From contig OY781105.1 of NCBI GenBank assembly GCA_963676635.1, forward strand, positions 248,001 to 312,000: DNA of 64,000 nt, in the 5' to 3' direction. Origin of the DNA: GCA-002708315 sp963676635 (GTDB lineage: Bacteria > Bacteroidota > Bacteroidia > Bacteroidales > F082). Below are positions 26,426 through 35,305 of this stretch, in pieces. Made by a program: the position numbers and the translations under genes. Position 1 is the first letter of the stretch, and every line of letters begins with the position of its first letter. The notes under the pieces are model-generated. The model made no database searches and had not been told where the DNA came from. It was given only the letters and a program-made list of their open reading frames with translations.

Positions 26426-26433
26426 CAAAGGTA
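26426..26433 (-). promoter_or_regulatory. Candidate -7 element for ppdK
   Basis: TACCTTTG on the minus strand, matching TAnnTTTG, 37 bases upstream of the ppdK start. Confidence 0.45.
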
Positions 26434-26518
26434 ATCAAAAACTGCCTGATTCTGCCTAAATTAAACCTAAAAATGACGATAAATTAACACAATCGTTTGC
26501 ATAATTATTAAGTCTTAA

Positions 26519-26536
26519 CTGTTAATGAATTAACTA
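26519..26536. promoter_or_regulatory. Weak Rex operator candidate 5 (ppdK upstream region)
   Basis: CTGTTAATGAATTAACTA has the TGTTAA and TTAAC half-sites, but the last core base is T and the outer bases differ. It is 131 bases upstream of ppdK and 183 from the divergent lysine gene, away from either -7 element. It is kept because of the cluster of better sites nearby. Confidence 0.35.
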
Positions 26537-26686
26537 GTTAAGCAAGGAAGTGTACAATGCAGTGGTTGTTCTGTTAGTTGCTACATCTCTACATAACCCA
26601 TTGAACGTACATAAGCGGATACCTTATTTATAACCATTCTAATAAAAAAACAGGACAAATTAGAACAATTCAGCTCCTTAATTTTA

Positions 26687-26694
26687 TATGTTTG
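26687..26694 (+). promoter_or_regulatory. Candidate -7 element for the lysine catabolism operon
   Basis: TATGTTTG, matching TAnnTTTG, 24 bases before the ATG at 26719. Confidence 0.5.
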
Positions 26695-26718
26695 CTTTTC
26701 TTTCAAAAATGTTATGGA

Positions 26719-28023
26719 ATGAATAAAATAGGAATAAGATACGAAGATAAATACCTTATGGAAAGGAGGGTTGCTCTTACACCCGAGCATGTTCGTGCCT
26801 TGATTAACAAAGGTATCGAAATAGAAGTAGTTAAGTCTACTAAAAGAGTGTTTACTGATAAAGAGTTTACTGATGCTGGTGCTGAACTGGTGGATGAGAT
26901 TACTGATTCTAATATAATACTTGGTGTGAAAGAGATGCCTCTTAGCTATTTTAAAGAAGGTAAGTCATATATTTTCTTTAGTCATACTATAAAAGGCCAG
27001 CCATATAATATGGATCTCCTGAAAAATATGATAGATACAAAGATTAACCTTATCGATTATGAGCGCATTGCTGACGAAGATGGCAGGCGGTTAATTTTCT
27101 TTGGGCGGTTTGCCGGACTTGCAGGTATGATAAATTCTTTGTGGTCGGCCGGACAAAGATATCTTGAAAAAGGAATAGAAACTCCTTTTACAGTGATAAA
27201 ACAGACTCACCACTATTCATCACTTGAAGATGCTAAAGAAGTTATAAAGACAGTAGCTGACAGAATTAGTGAAAATGGTCTCCCTGAAGAAATTACACCA
27301 ATGGTAGTAGGCATTACAGGTTATGGTAATGTAGCCAAAGGAGCGCAGGAGATATTAGATATCCTTCCTGTTAAGGAAATTACACCACAGCAATTGATTG
27401 AAGGCTTCCCTGAAAAAGATAATTCAGGTAAGTATATATATAAGGTAGTATTCAAAGAAGAAGATCTTAGTGAACCTTTGGATAGTAATAAGGAGTTTGT
27501 TCTTCAGGAGTATTATGATAAGCCGGAGCTTTTTAAAAGCAAATTTGAACAGTATGTCCCACATATGACTATTTTAATGAATTGTATGTACTGGGATGAC
27601 AGGTATCCTCGCATTGTAACAAAGGATTATCTGGAAGAGCTTTTTAATGAAGGGAATCCTAAGCTTACTGTTATTGGTGATGTAACTTGTGACCCTGATG
27701 GTTCAGTGGAATGTACTTATAAAGGTACTGAGATAGAGGACCCTGTTTTTGTTTATAATCCTTTAACCAGAAAGCATACCATGGGATTTAAAGGTGATGG
27801 ACTTTTAATAATGGCTGTGGATATCCTTCCCAGTGAGTTACCACGAGAGGCATCACAGACTTTCTCAGATGCACTGTTTGGTTTTATGCCGGAAATCTCG
27901 AAAACTGATTTTAATGTGTCATTTGATGAGCTACAGTTGCCTCAGCCTATTAAAAAGGCTCTGATACTGCATAATGGAGAGTTTACTCCTGAATATAAAT
28001 ATATGGAAGAATTTGTAAAATAA
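26719..28023 (+). CDS. Lysine-ketoglutarate reductase (saccharopine dehydrogenase, lysine-forming type)
   Basis: Starting at MNKIGIRYEDK (ATG at 26719; an in-frame ATG 27 bases earlier overlaps the promoter) gives 434 residues. The N-terminal alanine-dehydrogenase-like fold (RRVALTPEHVRALINKG) and a nucleotide-binding segment (VVGITGYGNVAKGAQEIL) match the LKR half of the animal bifunctional enzyme AASS. The reaction joins lysine and 2-oxoglutarate to saccharopine. The next gene encodes the partner half. An ALDH7-like gene about 20 kb downstream would supply the third step. Direction (catabolic) is inferred from this set. Confidence 0.85.
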   Translation: MNKIGIRYEDKYLMERRVALTPEHVRALINKGIEIEVVKSTKRVFTDKEFTDAGAELVDEITDSNIILGVKEMPLSYFKEGKSYIFFSHTIKGQPYNMDLLKNMIDTKINLIDYERIADEDGRRLIFFGRFAGLAGMINSLWSAGQRYLEKGIETPFTVIKQTHHYSSLEDAKEVIKTVADRISENGLPEEITPMVVGITGYGNVAKGAQEILDILPVKEITPQQLIEGFPEKDNSGKYIYKVVFKEEDLSEPLDSNKEFVLQEYYDKPELFKSKFEQYVPHMTILMNCMYWDDRYPRIVTKDYLEELFNEGNPKLTVIGDVTCDPDGSVECTYKGTEIEDPVFVYNPLTRKHTMGFKGDGLLIMAVDILPSELPREASQTFSDALFGFMPEISKTDFNVSFDELQLPQPIKKALILHNGEFTPEYKYMEEFVK

Positions 28024-28065
28024 ACAAAAATAGTAAGTTACCAATTAATATAAAGTCTAAATAAA

Positions 28066-29403
28066 ATGAAGAAAATATTAGTTTTAGGTGCCGGACTGTC
28101 AACTACAAGCTTAATCGAATATTTGCTTGACAATTCAGCAGAGTACAACTGGCAGGTAACAGTTGGTGATCTTAATATTGATATAGCAAAGAAAAAAGTT
28201 AATAATCACGAACGTGGAACAGCAATATTTTTTGATATAAATGATCGGGAGCTTTGCGCAAATGTAATACGTGATAATGATGTAATTATTTCTATGTTAC
28301 CGGCGATGATGCATCCGATAATTGTTGAGAAATGTATTGAATTCAAAAAGCCTATGCTCACAGCATCATACGCTTCAGAGCCAATCAAGGCTTTTAATGA
28401 GAAAGCAAAAGCTGCGGGAATACCTATATATATGGAGTTGGGTCTTGACCCTGGTATTGATCATATGTCAGCTATGAATATTATTAACAGAATAAAAGAA
28501 GTTGGTGGTGAACTTACTTCTTTTTATTCATTTACTGGCGGACTGGTAGCACCGGAGTGGGATAATAATCCATGGAATTATAAGTTTACCTGGAATCCCA
28601 GAAATGTTGTTCTGGCAGGAACAGGTGTTTCGCAATACATCCATAATGGCAGGTATAAATACATTCCTTATCATAAGCTGTTTGATCGTACTATAAATCG
28701 TAAGATCCTGCAATACGGTGATTTTGAAGTGTATCCTAACAGAGACTCCCTGTCATACCGCAGTATTTATGGTATTAATGACATTCCAACAATTTATCGT
28801 GGAACAGTACGTCGTCCGGGATATGCCAAAGCATGGAGTGTTTTTGTTACTCTCGGCATGACCGATGATACATATGTGATTGAAGATTCGGAAAATATGA
28901 CATACAGGCAATTTATTAATTCGTTTATGAAATATGAACCAAATGTGCCTGTAGAAATAAAAATCCAGCAATATTGTGCAGAGGCTGCTGATCCTGTGGT
29001 AATGGAGAAGATGAAATGGCTTGGCGTATTTGATGACAGGAAAATAGGCCTTAAACGTGCTACTCCTGCCCAGATACTACAGAAGCTGTTAATGGAGAAA
29101 TGGAAGATGGATCCTGAGGATAAAGATATGATTATCATGCAGCACGAGTTTAAATACAAACTCAATGGTATTGAAAAGATGATTGTATCAGCAATGGCAT
29201 ATATTGGAGAAAACCAGGAAAAAACAGCTATGGCTATTACAGTTGGACTGCCTCTTGCAATTGCCACAAAGAACTTCCTGACAGGAGGATTTTCTCATAC
29301 AGGGATACAGCTGCCTACAAAAAGAGAAATTTATGAGCCAATACTTAAAGAACTTGAATCATTTGGTATAGCTTTTGAGGAAGCTGAATATCTGGTAGGA
29401 TAA
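28066..29403 (+). CDS. Saccharopine dehydrogenase (glutamate-forming type)
   Basis: The 445-residue protein starts with a Rossmann motif (KKILVLGAGLSTTSLIEYLL) followed by VGDLNIDIAKKK and VISMLPAMMHPIIVEKC, then MELGLDPGIDHMSAM. These are hallmarks of the saccharopine dehydrogenase half of AASS. It converts saccharopine to glutamate and 2-aminoadipate semialdehyde with NAD(P)+. It follows the LKR gene by 42 bases on the same strand, so the pair is the split form of the fused eukaryotic enzyme. Confidence 0.88.
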   Translation: MKKILVLGAGLSTTSLIEYLLDNSAEYNWQVTVGDLNIDIAKKKVNNHERGTAIFFDINDRELCANVIRDNDVIISMLPAMMHPIIVEKCIEFKKPMLTASYASEPIKAFNEKAKAAGIPIYMELGLDPGIDHMSAMNIINRIKEVGGELTSFYSFTGGLVAPEWDNNPWNYKFTWNPRNVVLAGTGVSQYIHNGRYKYIPYHKLFDRTINRKILQYGDFEVYPNRDSLSYRSIYGINDIPTIYRGTVRRPGYAKAWSVFVTLGMTDDTYVIEDSENMTYRQFINSFMKYEPNVPVEIKIQQYCAEAADPVVMEKMKWLGVFDDRKIGLKRATPAQILQKLLMEKWKMDPEDKDMIIMQHEFKYKLNGIEKMIVSAMAYIGENQEKTAMAITVGLPLAIATKNFLTGGFSHTGIQLPTKREIYEPILKELESFGIAFEEAEYLVG

Positions 29404-29416
29404 ACGGATAATTATG

Positions 29417-29492
29417 TTATTTCTGCCATTACTCAGAAATAATTCAATTTATAAAGTCCCGGGATAATTTCTGATTATTATTCCGGGATTTG
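29417..29492 (+). terminator. Two hairpins after the saccharopine operon
   Basis: A perfect TTATTTCTG / CAGAAATAA stem (29417-29425, 29434-29442) is followed by a longer imperfect hairpin built on TCCCGG / CCGGGA (about 29454-29492). The T-tract after the second is weak, so termination may be partial before the next gene. Confidence 0.5.
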
Positions 29493-29511
29493 TTATTTAA
29501 AAACAATTGTA

Positions 29512-30423
29512 GTGAAATATCTTTTATTAGCAATATTAATAGGAATAGCGATTTATTATGCGATGAAATGGAGTTCAGGATCATCAGAAAAAGGAAAGAA
29601 TAACAATACTAATGATGGGAATCCTTATAAAAATCAGAACAGGCAGGGGAGGAGAGATACCGGACCTTATGCAAGCAATGGTGCAAATGGCACAAGAAGT
29701 TCAGGGACGAACTATGCCAGCTGGATAGGTGGCGGTCTTGGTTGGGCGTTTGGTGGTCCCATTGGCGGTATCCTTGGCTTTATGTTTGGTTCAATGGTGG
29801 GCGGAGCACAAAGAATGGGTGGTGGCGCTCCGGGTCAGACTCGTGTAGGGGATTTCAACATATCATTACTGGTTCTTTCAGCTGCTGTTATGAAGGCTGA
29901 CGGGAAAGTAACACGTAATGAGCTTGATTATGTTAAGAGGTTTATCGCCAACAACTTCGGGGCTGAAAGAGCACCTCAGTATGTAAGAATTCTCGGCGAT
30001 CTTATAAAACAGGATTATAATCTTCAGGAGGTAAGTATGCAAATACGTCAGTATATGGATTATTCATCCCGACTAATGTTATTACAATTCCTTTTCGGGA
30101 TAGCTATGGCTGATGGTAAAGCTCCGGGAAGCGAGATAAGTCTTATTGAAAGCATTGCCGGATATATTGGAATCTCAAATAATGACTTCGCTTCTGTAAA
30201 AGCAATGTTTATTAAGGATACAAACAGCGCATATAAGATTCTGGAAGTGTCGCCTGAAGCCTCCAATGATGAAATAAAGAGAGCCTATCGTGAATTGGCG
30301 AAGAAATATCATCCTGATAAAGTAAGTCATCTTGGTGATGATGTTAAAAAAGCTGCCGAAGTTAAAATTATGGAACTTAATGCGGCATATGAAGCTATAA
30401 AGTCGGAAAGAGGAATGGTTTAA
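29512..30423 (+). CDS. Membrane-anchored TerB-DnaJ protein (DjlA-like)
   Basis: This 303-residue protein has one N-terminal membrane segment, then a Gly/Asn-rich linker with a glycine-zipper-like stretch (GGGLGWAFGGPIGG). A TerB-like helical domain (about 115-215) and a C-terminal J domain with the HPD motif (KKYHPDKVSH) follow. The order matches DjlA, a membrane DnaJ that recruits DnaK. The start is GTG at 29512 because no in-frame ATG precedes the membrane segment. It is convergent with the UvrA-like gene, with only seven bases between the stops. Confidence 0.82.
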   Translation: MKYLLLAILIGIAIYYAMKWSSGSSEKGKNNNTNDGNPYKNQNRQGRRDTGPYASNGANGTRSSGTNYASWIGGGLGWAFGGPIGGILGFMFGSMVGGAQRMGGGAPGQTRVGDFNISLLVLSAAVMKADGKVTRNELDYVKRFIANNFGAERAPQYVRILGDLIKQDYNLQEVSMQIRQYMDYSSRLMLLQFLFGIAMADGKAPGSEISLIESIAGYIGISNNDFASVKAMFIKDTNSAYKILEVSPEASNDEIKRAYRELAKKYHPDKVSHLGDDVKKAAEVKIMELNAAYEAIKSERGMV

Positions 30424-30430
30424 TTAACTA

Positions 30431-33400
30431 TTATACCGGGTTAAGGTTATTAATAAGATACCCTCCTTTATTACCTCCTTCAGGACCAAGTACAATATTT
30501 TTATCGGCTATATTGATTACCTGTTTATTATGCTCTATGATTAACAAGGTACTTCCCTCGTTAGTAAGTCTGTTAAATAATTCAACCAGTTTAGCTACAT
30601 CCTGCATATGTAGCCCGGTAGTTGGTTCATCAAGAATATACAGACTGTCTTTCGTGTTTTTACCAATTATTTCTTTTGCCAGAGCCAGTCGCTGCAGCTC
30701 ACCTCCGGAAAGAGTATTCAATGGTTGTCCTGCTTTAAGATAACCAAGACCTGTTTCATTGAGGGTTTCTATAGCTTTGCGAAGACCCGGTTTGTCGGCA
30801 AATATTTCGGTAAGATCATTAACACCGGAGGTAAGGATATCAGCAATGCTAAGGCCCTTATATTTAACTTTAAGCACTTCACTCTTATATCTTGCTCCTT
30901 CACAATCATCACAAACAACCCACACATCATTAAGGAAATCCAGACTCACCTTAATAAATCCATTACCCTTGCATGTGGGGCATTTGCCATCATTACTGTT
31001 AGTGCTAAAATGAGACTTTTTGAGATTGAGGTCTTTTGCTGACTGCTGATTGGAATAGATATCCTGAATGGGATTCATTAATCCGCACCATGTAAGAGTT
31101 GTACTAAGAGGAGAAGCTGTGATTTTACCCTGACGCAGGATGTTCAGGTTATTTATGTTGTTAAATGAAATATTGTTGCACTTAACAGGTTTCCCGGCAG
31201 TAAAAGAATCAGCAATAACATCAAATGCAAGTGATGACTTACCACTACCGGACACCCCGGATATAATAGTTATACAACCTTTAGGAATTGTAATGTCAAG
31301 ATTCTTAAGATTATGAGCGTTGGCTCCGGATATCCTAACAGCAATATTGCCAGTATCTTTCTTATTTATACTAACGGGCAGGGTGCTTTGCTTTAACCAA
31401 CGGCCGGTTATTGAGTTTTTGTTTTGGATCAGATCATCAACAGTCCCTTTAGCAATAATCTCACCACCAAATGAGCCAGCTCCGGGACCCATTTCGATAA
31501 TATTATCTGCAAATTTAATTACATCAGGATCATGTTCAACCATGATAATAGTATTACCAGACTCTTTTAATTGTGTGAGTGTTTTCAACAATTTGTGAGT
31601 ATTGTCGGGATGCAGTCCCATGGTTGGTTCATCAAGAATGTAAGTCATTCCTGTTAAACCATTGACTAATTGATTAGCAATGCGCAATCTTTGTGACTCA
31701 CCGCCCGATAATGATGAAGTTACTCGGGATAAAGAAATATATCCAAGGTCATGCCATTTGAGATTAGTAAGTTTATCAACAGAAGTAACTATTAAGTCCT
31801 TCATGTGATGGTATTCATCATTATATAATAAGGAGTTCAAAAAATCAATACTATCATCAATGCAGAGGTCGAGGAATTGAGAAATATTTTTACCAGCGAT
31901 CTTCACTTCAAGAACTTCAGGTATTAATCGATTGCCATGACACAGATCACAAGTAAACTCAGAAGTAACGGCGGAATAATTATGGCCACGTACAGTGTTC
32001 TTCCTTATTTCATACTCTTCAGTAAAGTAATATATAAAGCCATCCCAGGTAGTATTAAGTTCGTGAATGCCACTTCTTTTACCACGTTTAAACTCCCATT
32101 TTACATTATATGTTTTGTCACCAGTACCATAAAGCAATACTTTCTTCTCATCAGCAGATAGCTTATCATAAGGCTTTGTAAAATCCATATTTGTTTCGCT
32201 TCCAACCTGAAGAAGAGTATTGATATATCTCCCGAAAGGGTCGCCAAAGAACTTTCCCGGAACCGAACCATTCATAGCCCCGTTAGTAATTGGAATGTTT
32301 TTGTTAGTAATAAACTTGTCAGGATCAGCCTGAATTTTAACACCCAGTCCGTTGCAGTGAGGGCAGGCAGCCCTGGTATTATTATATGAAAACATTGAAG
32401 AGGGCATGTTGCACAAAGAACCGTCGTCCAAAGTCCCGGCACGCGAGAAAAGAAGTCGGTAATAATCATAAACCCCAGAAGCCGTAGCAACAGTTGATCT
32501 TGGGTTATGTGCCTGTCTTTTTTGATCAATCATCACAGAAGGCGTAAGTCCGTTGCATTGTTCAAGATCAGGTTTCTTAACCTTTTGCATCATACGGCGG
32601 GCATAAGTACTCATATTTTCAGTAAATCTGTTCCGACTCTCTGAGTAAATAGTATCAAACGCCAATGATGATTTGCCACTACCTGAAATACCAGTTATTA
32701 CATTAATCTTGCCTGTTGGTATCTCTACATCAATGTTCTTGAGATTATTAGTTGTTACACCATGAAAGCTAATGTTATGAGATTTTGGTACAGGGTCCTT
32801 ATTGTCATCAGCTTTAGCTTGAAGCATATATCTTCTCAAAGCCTGAGCAGTTAGAGAAGATTTAGAATCAAGAAGTTCCTTTAGAGTGCCTGAGAACACA
32901 ACATTGCCCCCCTTATCGCCACCATAAGGACCTAAATCAACAATATGGTCAGCGTTTATTATTAAATCAGGATCATGTTCAATAACAACAACAGTATTGT
33001 GGTTGGAAACAATTTCATTAAGGGCATTGTAAAGTTTCTTAACATCACTGATATGCAATCCCAGAGTAGGTTCATCAAGTATGTAAAGATTATGACCTGT
33101 TGATGATTTATAAAGTTCCGAAGCCAGTTTAATACGTTGTGCTTCACCTCCAGACAGAGTAGTTGAAGGCTGCCCCAGCTTCAGATATCCTATGCCCAGA
33201 GACATCATTTTACCAAGAATGTTCCTTATTTTAGTGTCGCTTTCGAAGAACTCATAAGCCTCATCGACAGACATTTCCAGTATCTGCCATATGTTTTTAT
33301 TCTTATACTTAATTTCAAGAGTTTCTTTATTAAACCTGTGACCATCACATTCATCACATTTCACTTCTACATTACCCAGAAAGTGCATACCGGTTTGTAT

Positions 33401-35305
33401 AACACCAGCACCCTGACACTTCTCACATCGTCCACCTTTATTATTAAAAGAAAACCTTCCTGATTTATATCCTCTTTTTACAGACTCAGGTTGTTTTGCA
33501 AAGAGAGTTCTCACAAGGGCAAACAGATCTGTATATGTAGCCGGATTGCTCCTTGATGTTCTGCCAATAGGTGATTGATCAACTTCAATAACTCTGGAAA
33601 CGGGAATATCACAATCAACAACGTTGCAGTTTTCTTCCTTTCCGGAAAGATATTTACCAAGAACATCATGAATCAACGTTGATTTGCCTGCACCTGAAAC
33701 CCCTGTTATAACATTAAAGCAATTTTGCTTAAGTTGTACGGTAATATTCTTAAGATTATGTATGGAAGCATTTCTGATGATGATTTTCTTATCAGAGGTA
33801 CGATAACTTTGCGGGATTGTAATCTTTTCAGAAACAGAAATAGCAGTAATGCTCTCAGGATAGATTTCAGGAGATTCAAATAGCTTGTCAGAAATTCCCT
33901 GATAGAGAAGCTCCCCTCCATTAACACCTGCTCCAGGACCGATATCAATCAGGAAATCGGAGGATAGGATAGTGTCTCTTTCATGTTCAGCAACAAGGAG
34001 AGTGTTTCCGTTATCTCTTAGAGTTCTCATCAGGTTAATAAGCTTGTTATTATCGTGAGGATGAAGACCTGCTGATGGCTCATCAAGAATATATAGAATG
34101 TTTTGCAGTTTGCTGCCTGCCTGTTGAGCCAGTTTTATACGTTGATATTCACCACCGGATAATGATGCCGACTCTCTGTCGGATGTAAGATATCCCAGTC
34201 CAAGCAATAACAGATATTCCGTTCTTTTAATAATTGGAGAGATAATTTCTTTTTCAACATTATTGCCAGAAGACACTTCCGATGTAAAGAAAAGATGTAG
34301 TTCTTCAAATGACATTCCTGACAGATCATCAATTGTTTTACCACAATAAAAGACCGACAAAGCTTCTTTTCGAAGTCTCTTACCATTACATTCATCACAC
34401 ACAACCGATTCTGCAAAGCGTAGAATATTACCATTACGATCTCTCTTTAGAATTTCTTCCATTATGGGAATCATACCTTTGTAATAGCCCTCTTCCCTAG
34501 GCTTAGCAGTTATTCCTTTCCACTTAAGCCGAGATTCCAGTGAATGTTTCCCGAAAAGGATTTTAACCCTTTCACTCCCATACATTATAACATTCTTTTG
34601 CTCCTCTGTTAGTTCCTTCCATGGGATATCAACATTGAAACCATGAGCCTTACAGACCTCATTAAGTGAATCAACAGTCACCTGCGAATAAACAATATAA
34701 CCAGTAGGAGTAGTAGGAACCAGTGCCCCCTCACGAAGTGACAGGTTTTCATCTGCAATAAGCTTTTTAATACTTATTCTTTCTGTAACACCCAGCCCTT
34801 TACATTTATCACAAGCCCCTGCCACAGAGTTGAATGAAAAAAGCTGAGCAAGTTGTTTTGGCTTTGGTGTGTGGCATTCAGGGCATTCTTCCGCGTTTTT
34901 ATTAGTAATAGCAGTGTTGCACACTAAACAATTTGCTGTACCACATCGGGCAAACAATAACCTCAGATAGTCGTAGATATCAGACAATGTGCCTGCTGTT
35001 GATCTTGGATTGGCAACTCCTTTACGTTGATTTACAATAAGAGCAGGCTGAAGATTTAAAATGTCAGAAACAAGGGGCTTCTCTATCTTCCCCAAATATT
35101 TACCGGTGAAGCCGGATGTGGAACTAAAAAACCTGCGTTGGCTTTCTCGATAAATAACATTATTAGCAAGTGTTGATTTACCTGATCCTGATACGCCTGT
35201 TATTACTGTTATTTTGTTATGAGGAAATACGACGTTAATGTGCTTCAGGTTATTTTGATGAGCATCGATTATATAAGTCTGATTGTCGTTTGTTTTCTTC
35301 ATCAT
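30431..35305 (-). CDS. Tandem-fused double UvrA-like ABC ATPase
   Basis: The 1624-residue protein contains two UvrA-like proteins in one chain, four ABC modules in all. Walker A motifs lie near residues 37, 538, 875 and 1353 (GVSGSGKST, GVSGAGKST, GISGSGKSS, GVSGSGKSS). Signatures LSGGEYQR, LSGGEAQR, LSGGESQR and LSGGELQR are near 380, 717, 1198 and 1532, each followed by ILDEP. UvrA zinc fingers are intact. In each half the first Walker A to signature distance is about 320-345 residues against about 457 in E. coli UvrA, so the UvrB-binding domain is probably missing. It is therefore probably not the repair UvrA but a drug-resistance or damage-shielding paralogue. Its ATG overlaps the stop of the TetM-like gene. 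Confidence 0.85.
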   Translation of the reverse strand: MMKKTNDNQTYIIDAHQNNLKHINVVFPHNKITVITGVSGSGKSTLANNVIYRESQRRFFSSTSGFTGKYLGKIEKPLVSDILNLQPALIVNQRKGVANPRSTAGTLSDIYDYLRLLFARCGTANCLVCNTAITNKNAEECPECHTPKPKQLAQLFSFNSVAGACDKCKGLGVTERISIKKLIADENLSLREGALVPTTPTGYIVYSQVTVDSLNEVCKAHGFNVDIPWKELTEEQKNVIMYGSERVKILFGKHSLESRLKWKGITAKPREEGYYKGMIPIMEEILKRDRNGNILRFAESVVCDECNGKRLRKEALSVFYCGKTIDDLSGMSFEELHLFFTSEVSSGNNVEKEIISPIIKRTEYLLLLGLGYLTSDRESASLSGGEYQRIKLAQQAGSKLQNILYILDEPSAGLHPHDNNKLINLMRTLRDNGNTLLVAEHERDTILSSDFLIDIGPGAGVNGGELLYQGISDKLFESPEIYPESITAISVSEKITIPQSYRTSDKKIIIRNASIHNLKNITVQLKQNCFNVITGVSGAGKSTLIHDVLGKYLSGKEENCNVVDCDIPVSRVIEVDQSPIGRTSRSNPATYTDLFALVRTLFAKQPESVKRGYKSGRFSFNNKGGRCEKCQGAGVIQTGMHFLGNVEVKCDECDGHRFNKETLEIKYKNKNIWQILEMSVDEAYEFFESDTKIRNILGKMMSLGIGYLKLGQPSTTLSGGEAQRIKLASELYKSSTGHNLYILDEPTLGLHISDVKKLYNALNEIVSNHNTVVVIEHDPDLIINADHIVDLGPYGGDKGGNVVFSGTLKELLDSKSSLTAQALRRYMLQAKADDNKDPVPKSHNISFHGVTTNNLKNIDVEIPTGKINVITGISGSGKSSLAFDTIYSESRNRFTENMSTYARRMMQKVKKPDLEQCNGLTPSVMIDQKRQAHNPRSTVATASGVYDYYRLLFSRAGTLDDGSLCNMPSSMFSYNNTRAACPHCNGLGVKIQADPDKFITNKNIPITNGAMNGSVPGKFFGDPFGRYINTLLQVGSETNMDFTKPYDKLSADEKKVLLYGTGDKTYNVKWEFKRGKRSGIHELNTTWDGFIYYFTEEYEIRKNTVRGHNYSAVTSEFTCDLCHGNRLIPEVLEVKIAGKNISQFLDLCIDDSIDFLNSLLYNDEYHHMKDLIVTSVDKLTNLKWHDLGYISLSRVTSSLSGGESQRLRIANQLVNGLTGMTYILDEPTMGLHPDNTHKLLKTLTQLKESGNTIIMVEHDPDVIKFADNIIEMGPGAGSFGGEIIAKGTVDDLIQNKNSITGRWLKQSTLPVSINKKDTGNIAVRISGANAHNLKNLDITIPKGCITIISGVSGSGKSSLAFDVIADSFTAGKPVKCNNISFNNINNLNILRQGKITASPLSTTLTWCGLMNPIQDIYSNQQSAKDLNLKKSHFSTNSNDGKCPTCKGNGFIKVSLDFLNDVWVVCDDCEGARYKSEVLKVKYKGLSIADILTSGVNDLTEIFADKPGLRKAIETLNETGLGYLKAGQPLNTLSGGELQRLALAKEIIGKNTKDSLYILDEPTTGLHMQDVAKLVELFNRLTNEGSTLLIIEHNKQVINIADKNIVLGPEGGNKGGYLINNLNPV

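Larger units (their letters stand above)
26389..26718. other. Divergent intergenic region ppdK / saccharopine operon (330 bases)
   Basis: It holds the candidate ppdK -7 element (26426-26433, minus), a weaker Rex-type site (26519-26536) and the -7 element for the lysine genes (26687-26694, plus). No additional coding region is supported. Confidence 0.6.

Noticed and set aside
26479..26491. Extra Rex-like half site (TTAACAC) upstream of ppdK
   Set aside because: Only one half-site is present; the bases at the other half-site position do not resemble TGTKAA.
28794..29267. 157-codon open frame on the minus strand inside the saccharopine dehydrogenase gene
   Set aside because: Shadow of the real frame on the other strand, with no family features or promoter.
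30431..35305. The house-keeping excinuclease UvrA
   Set aside because: Four ABC modules instead of two and too little sequence for the UvrB-binding domain in either half; pairing with a ribosomal protection gene also argues against it.
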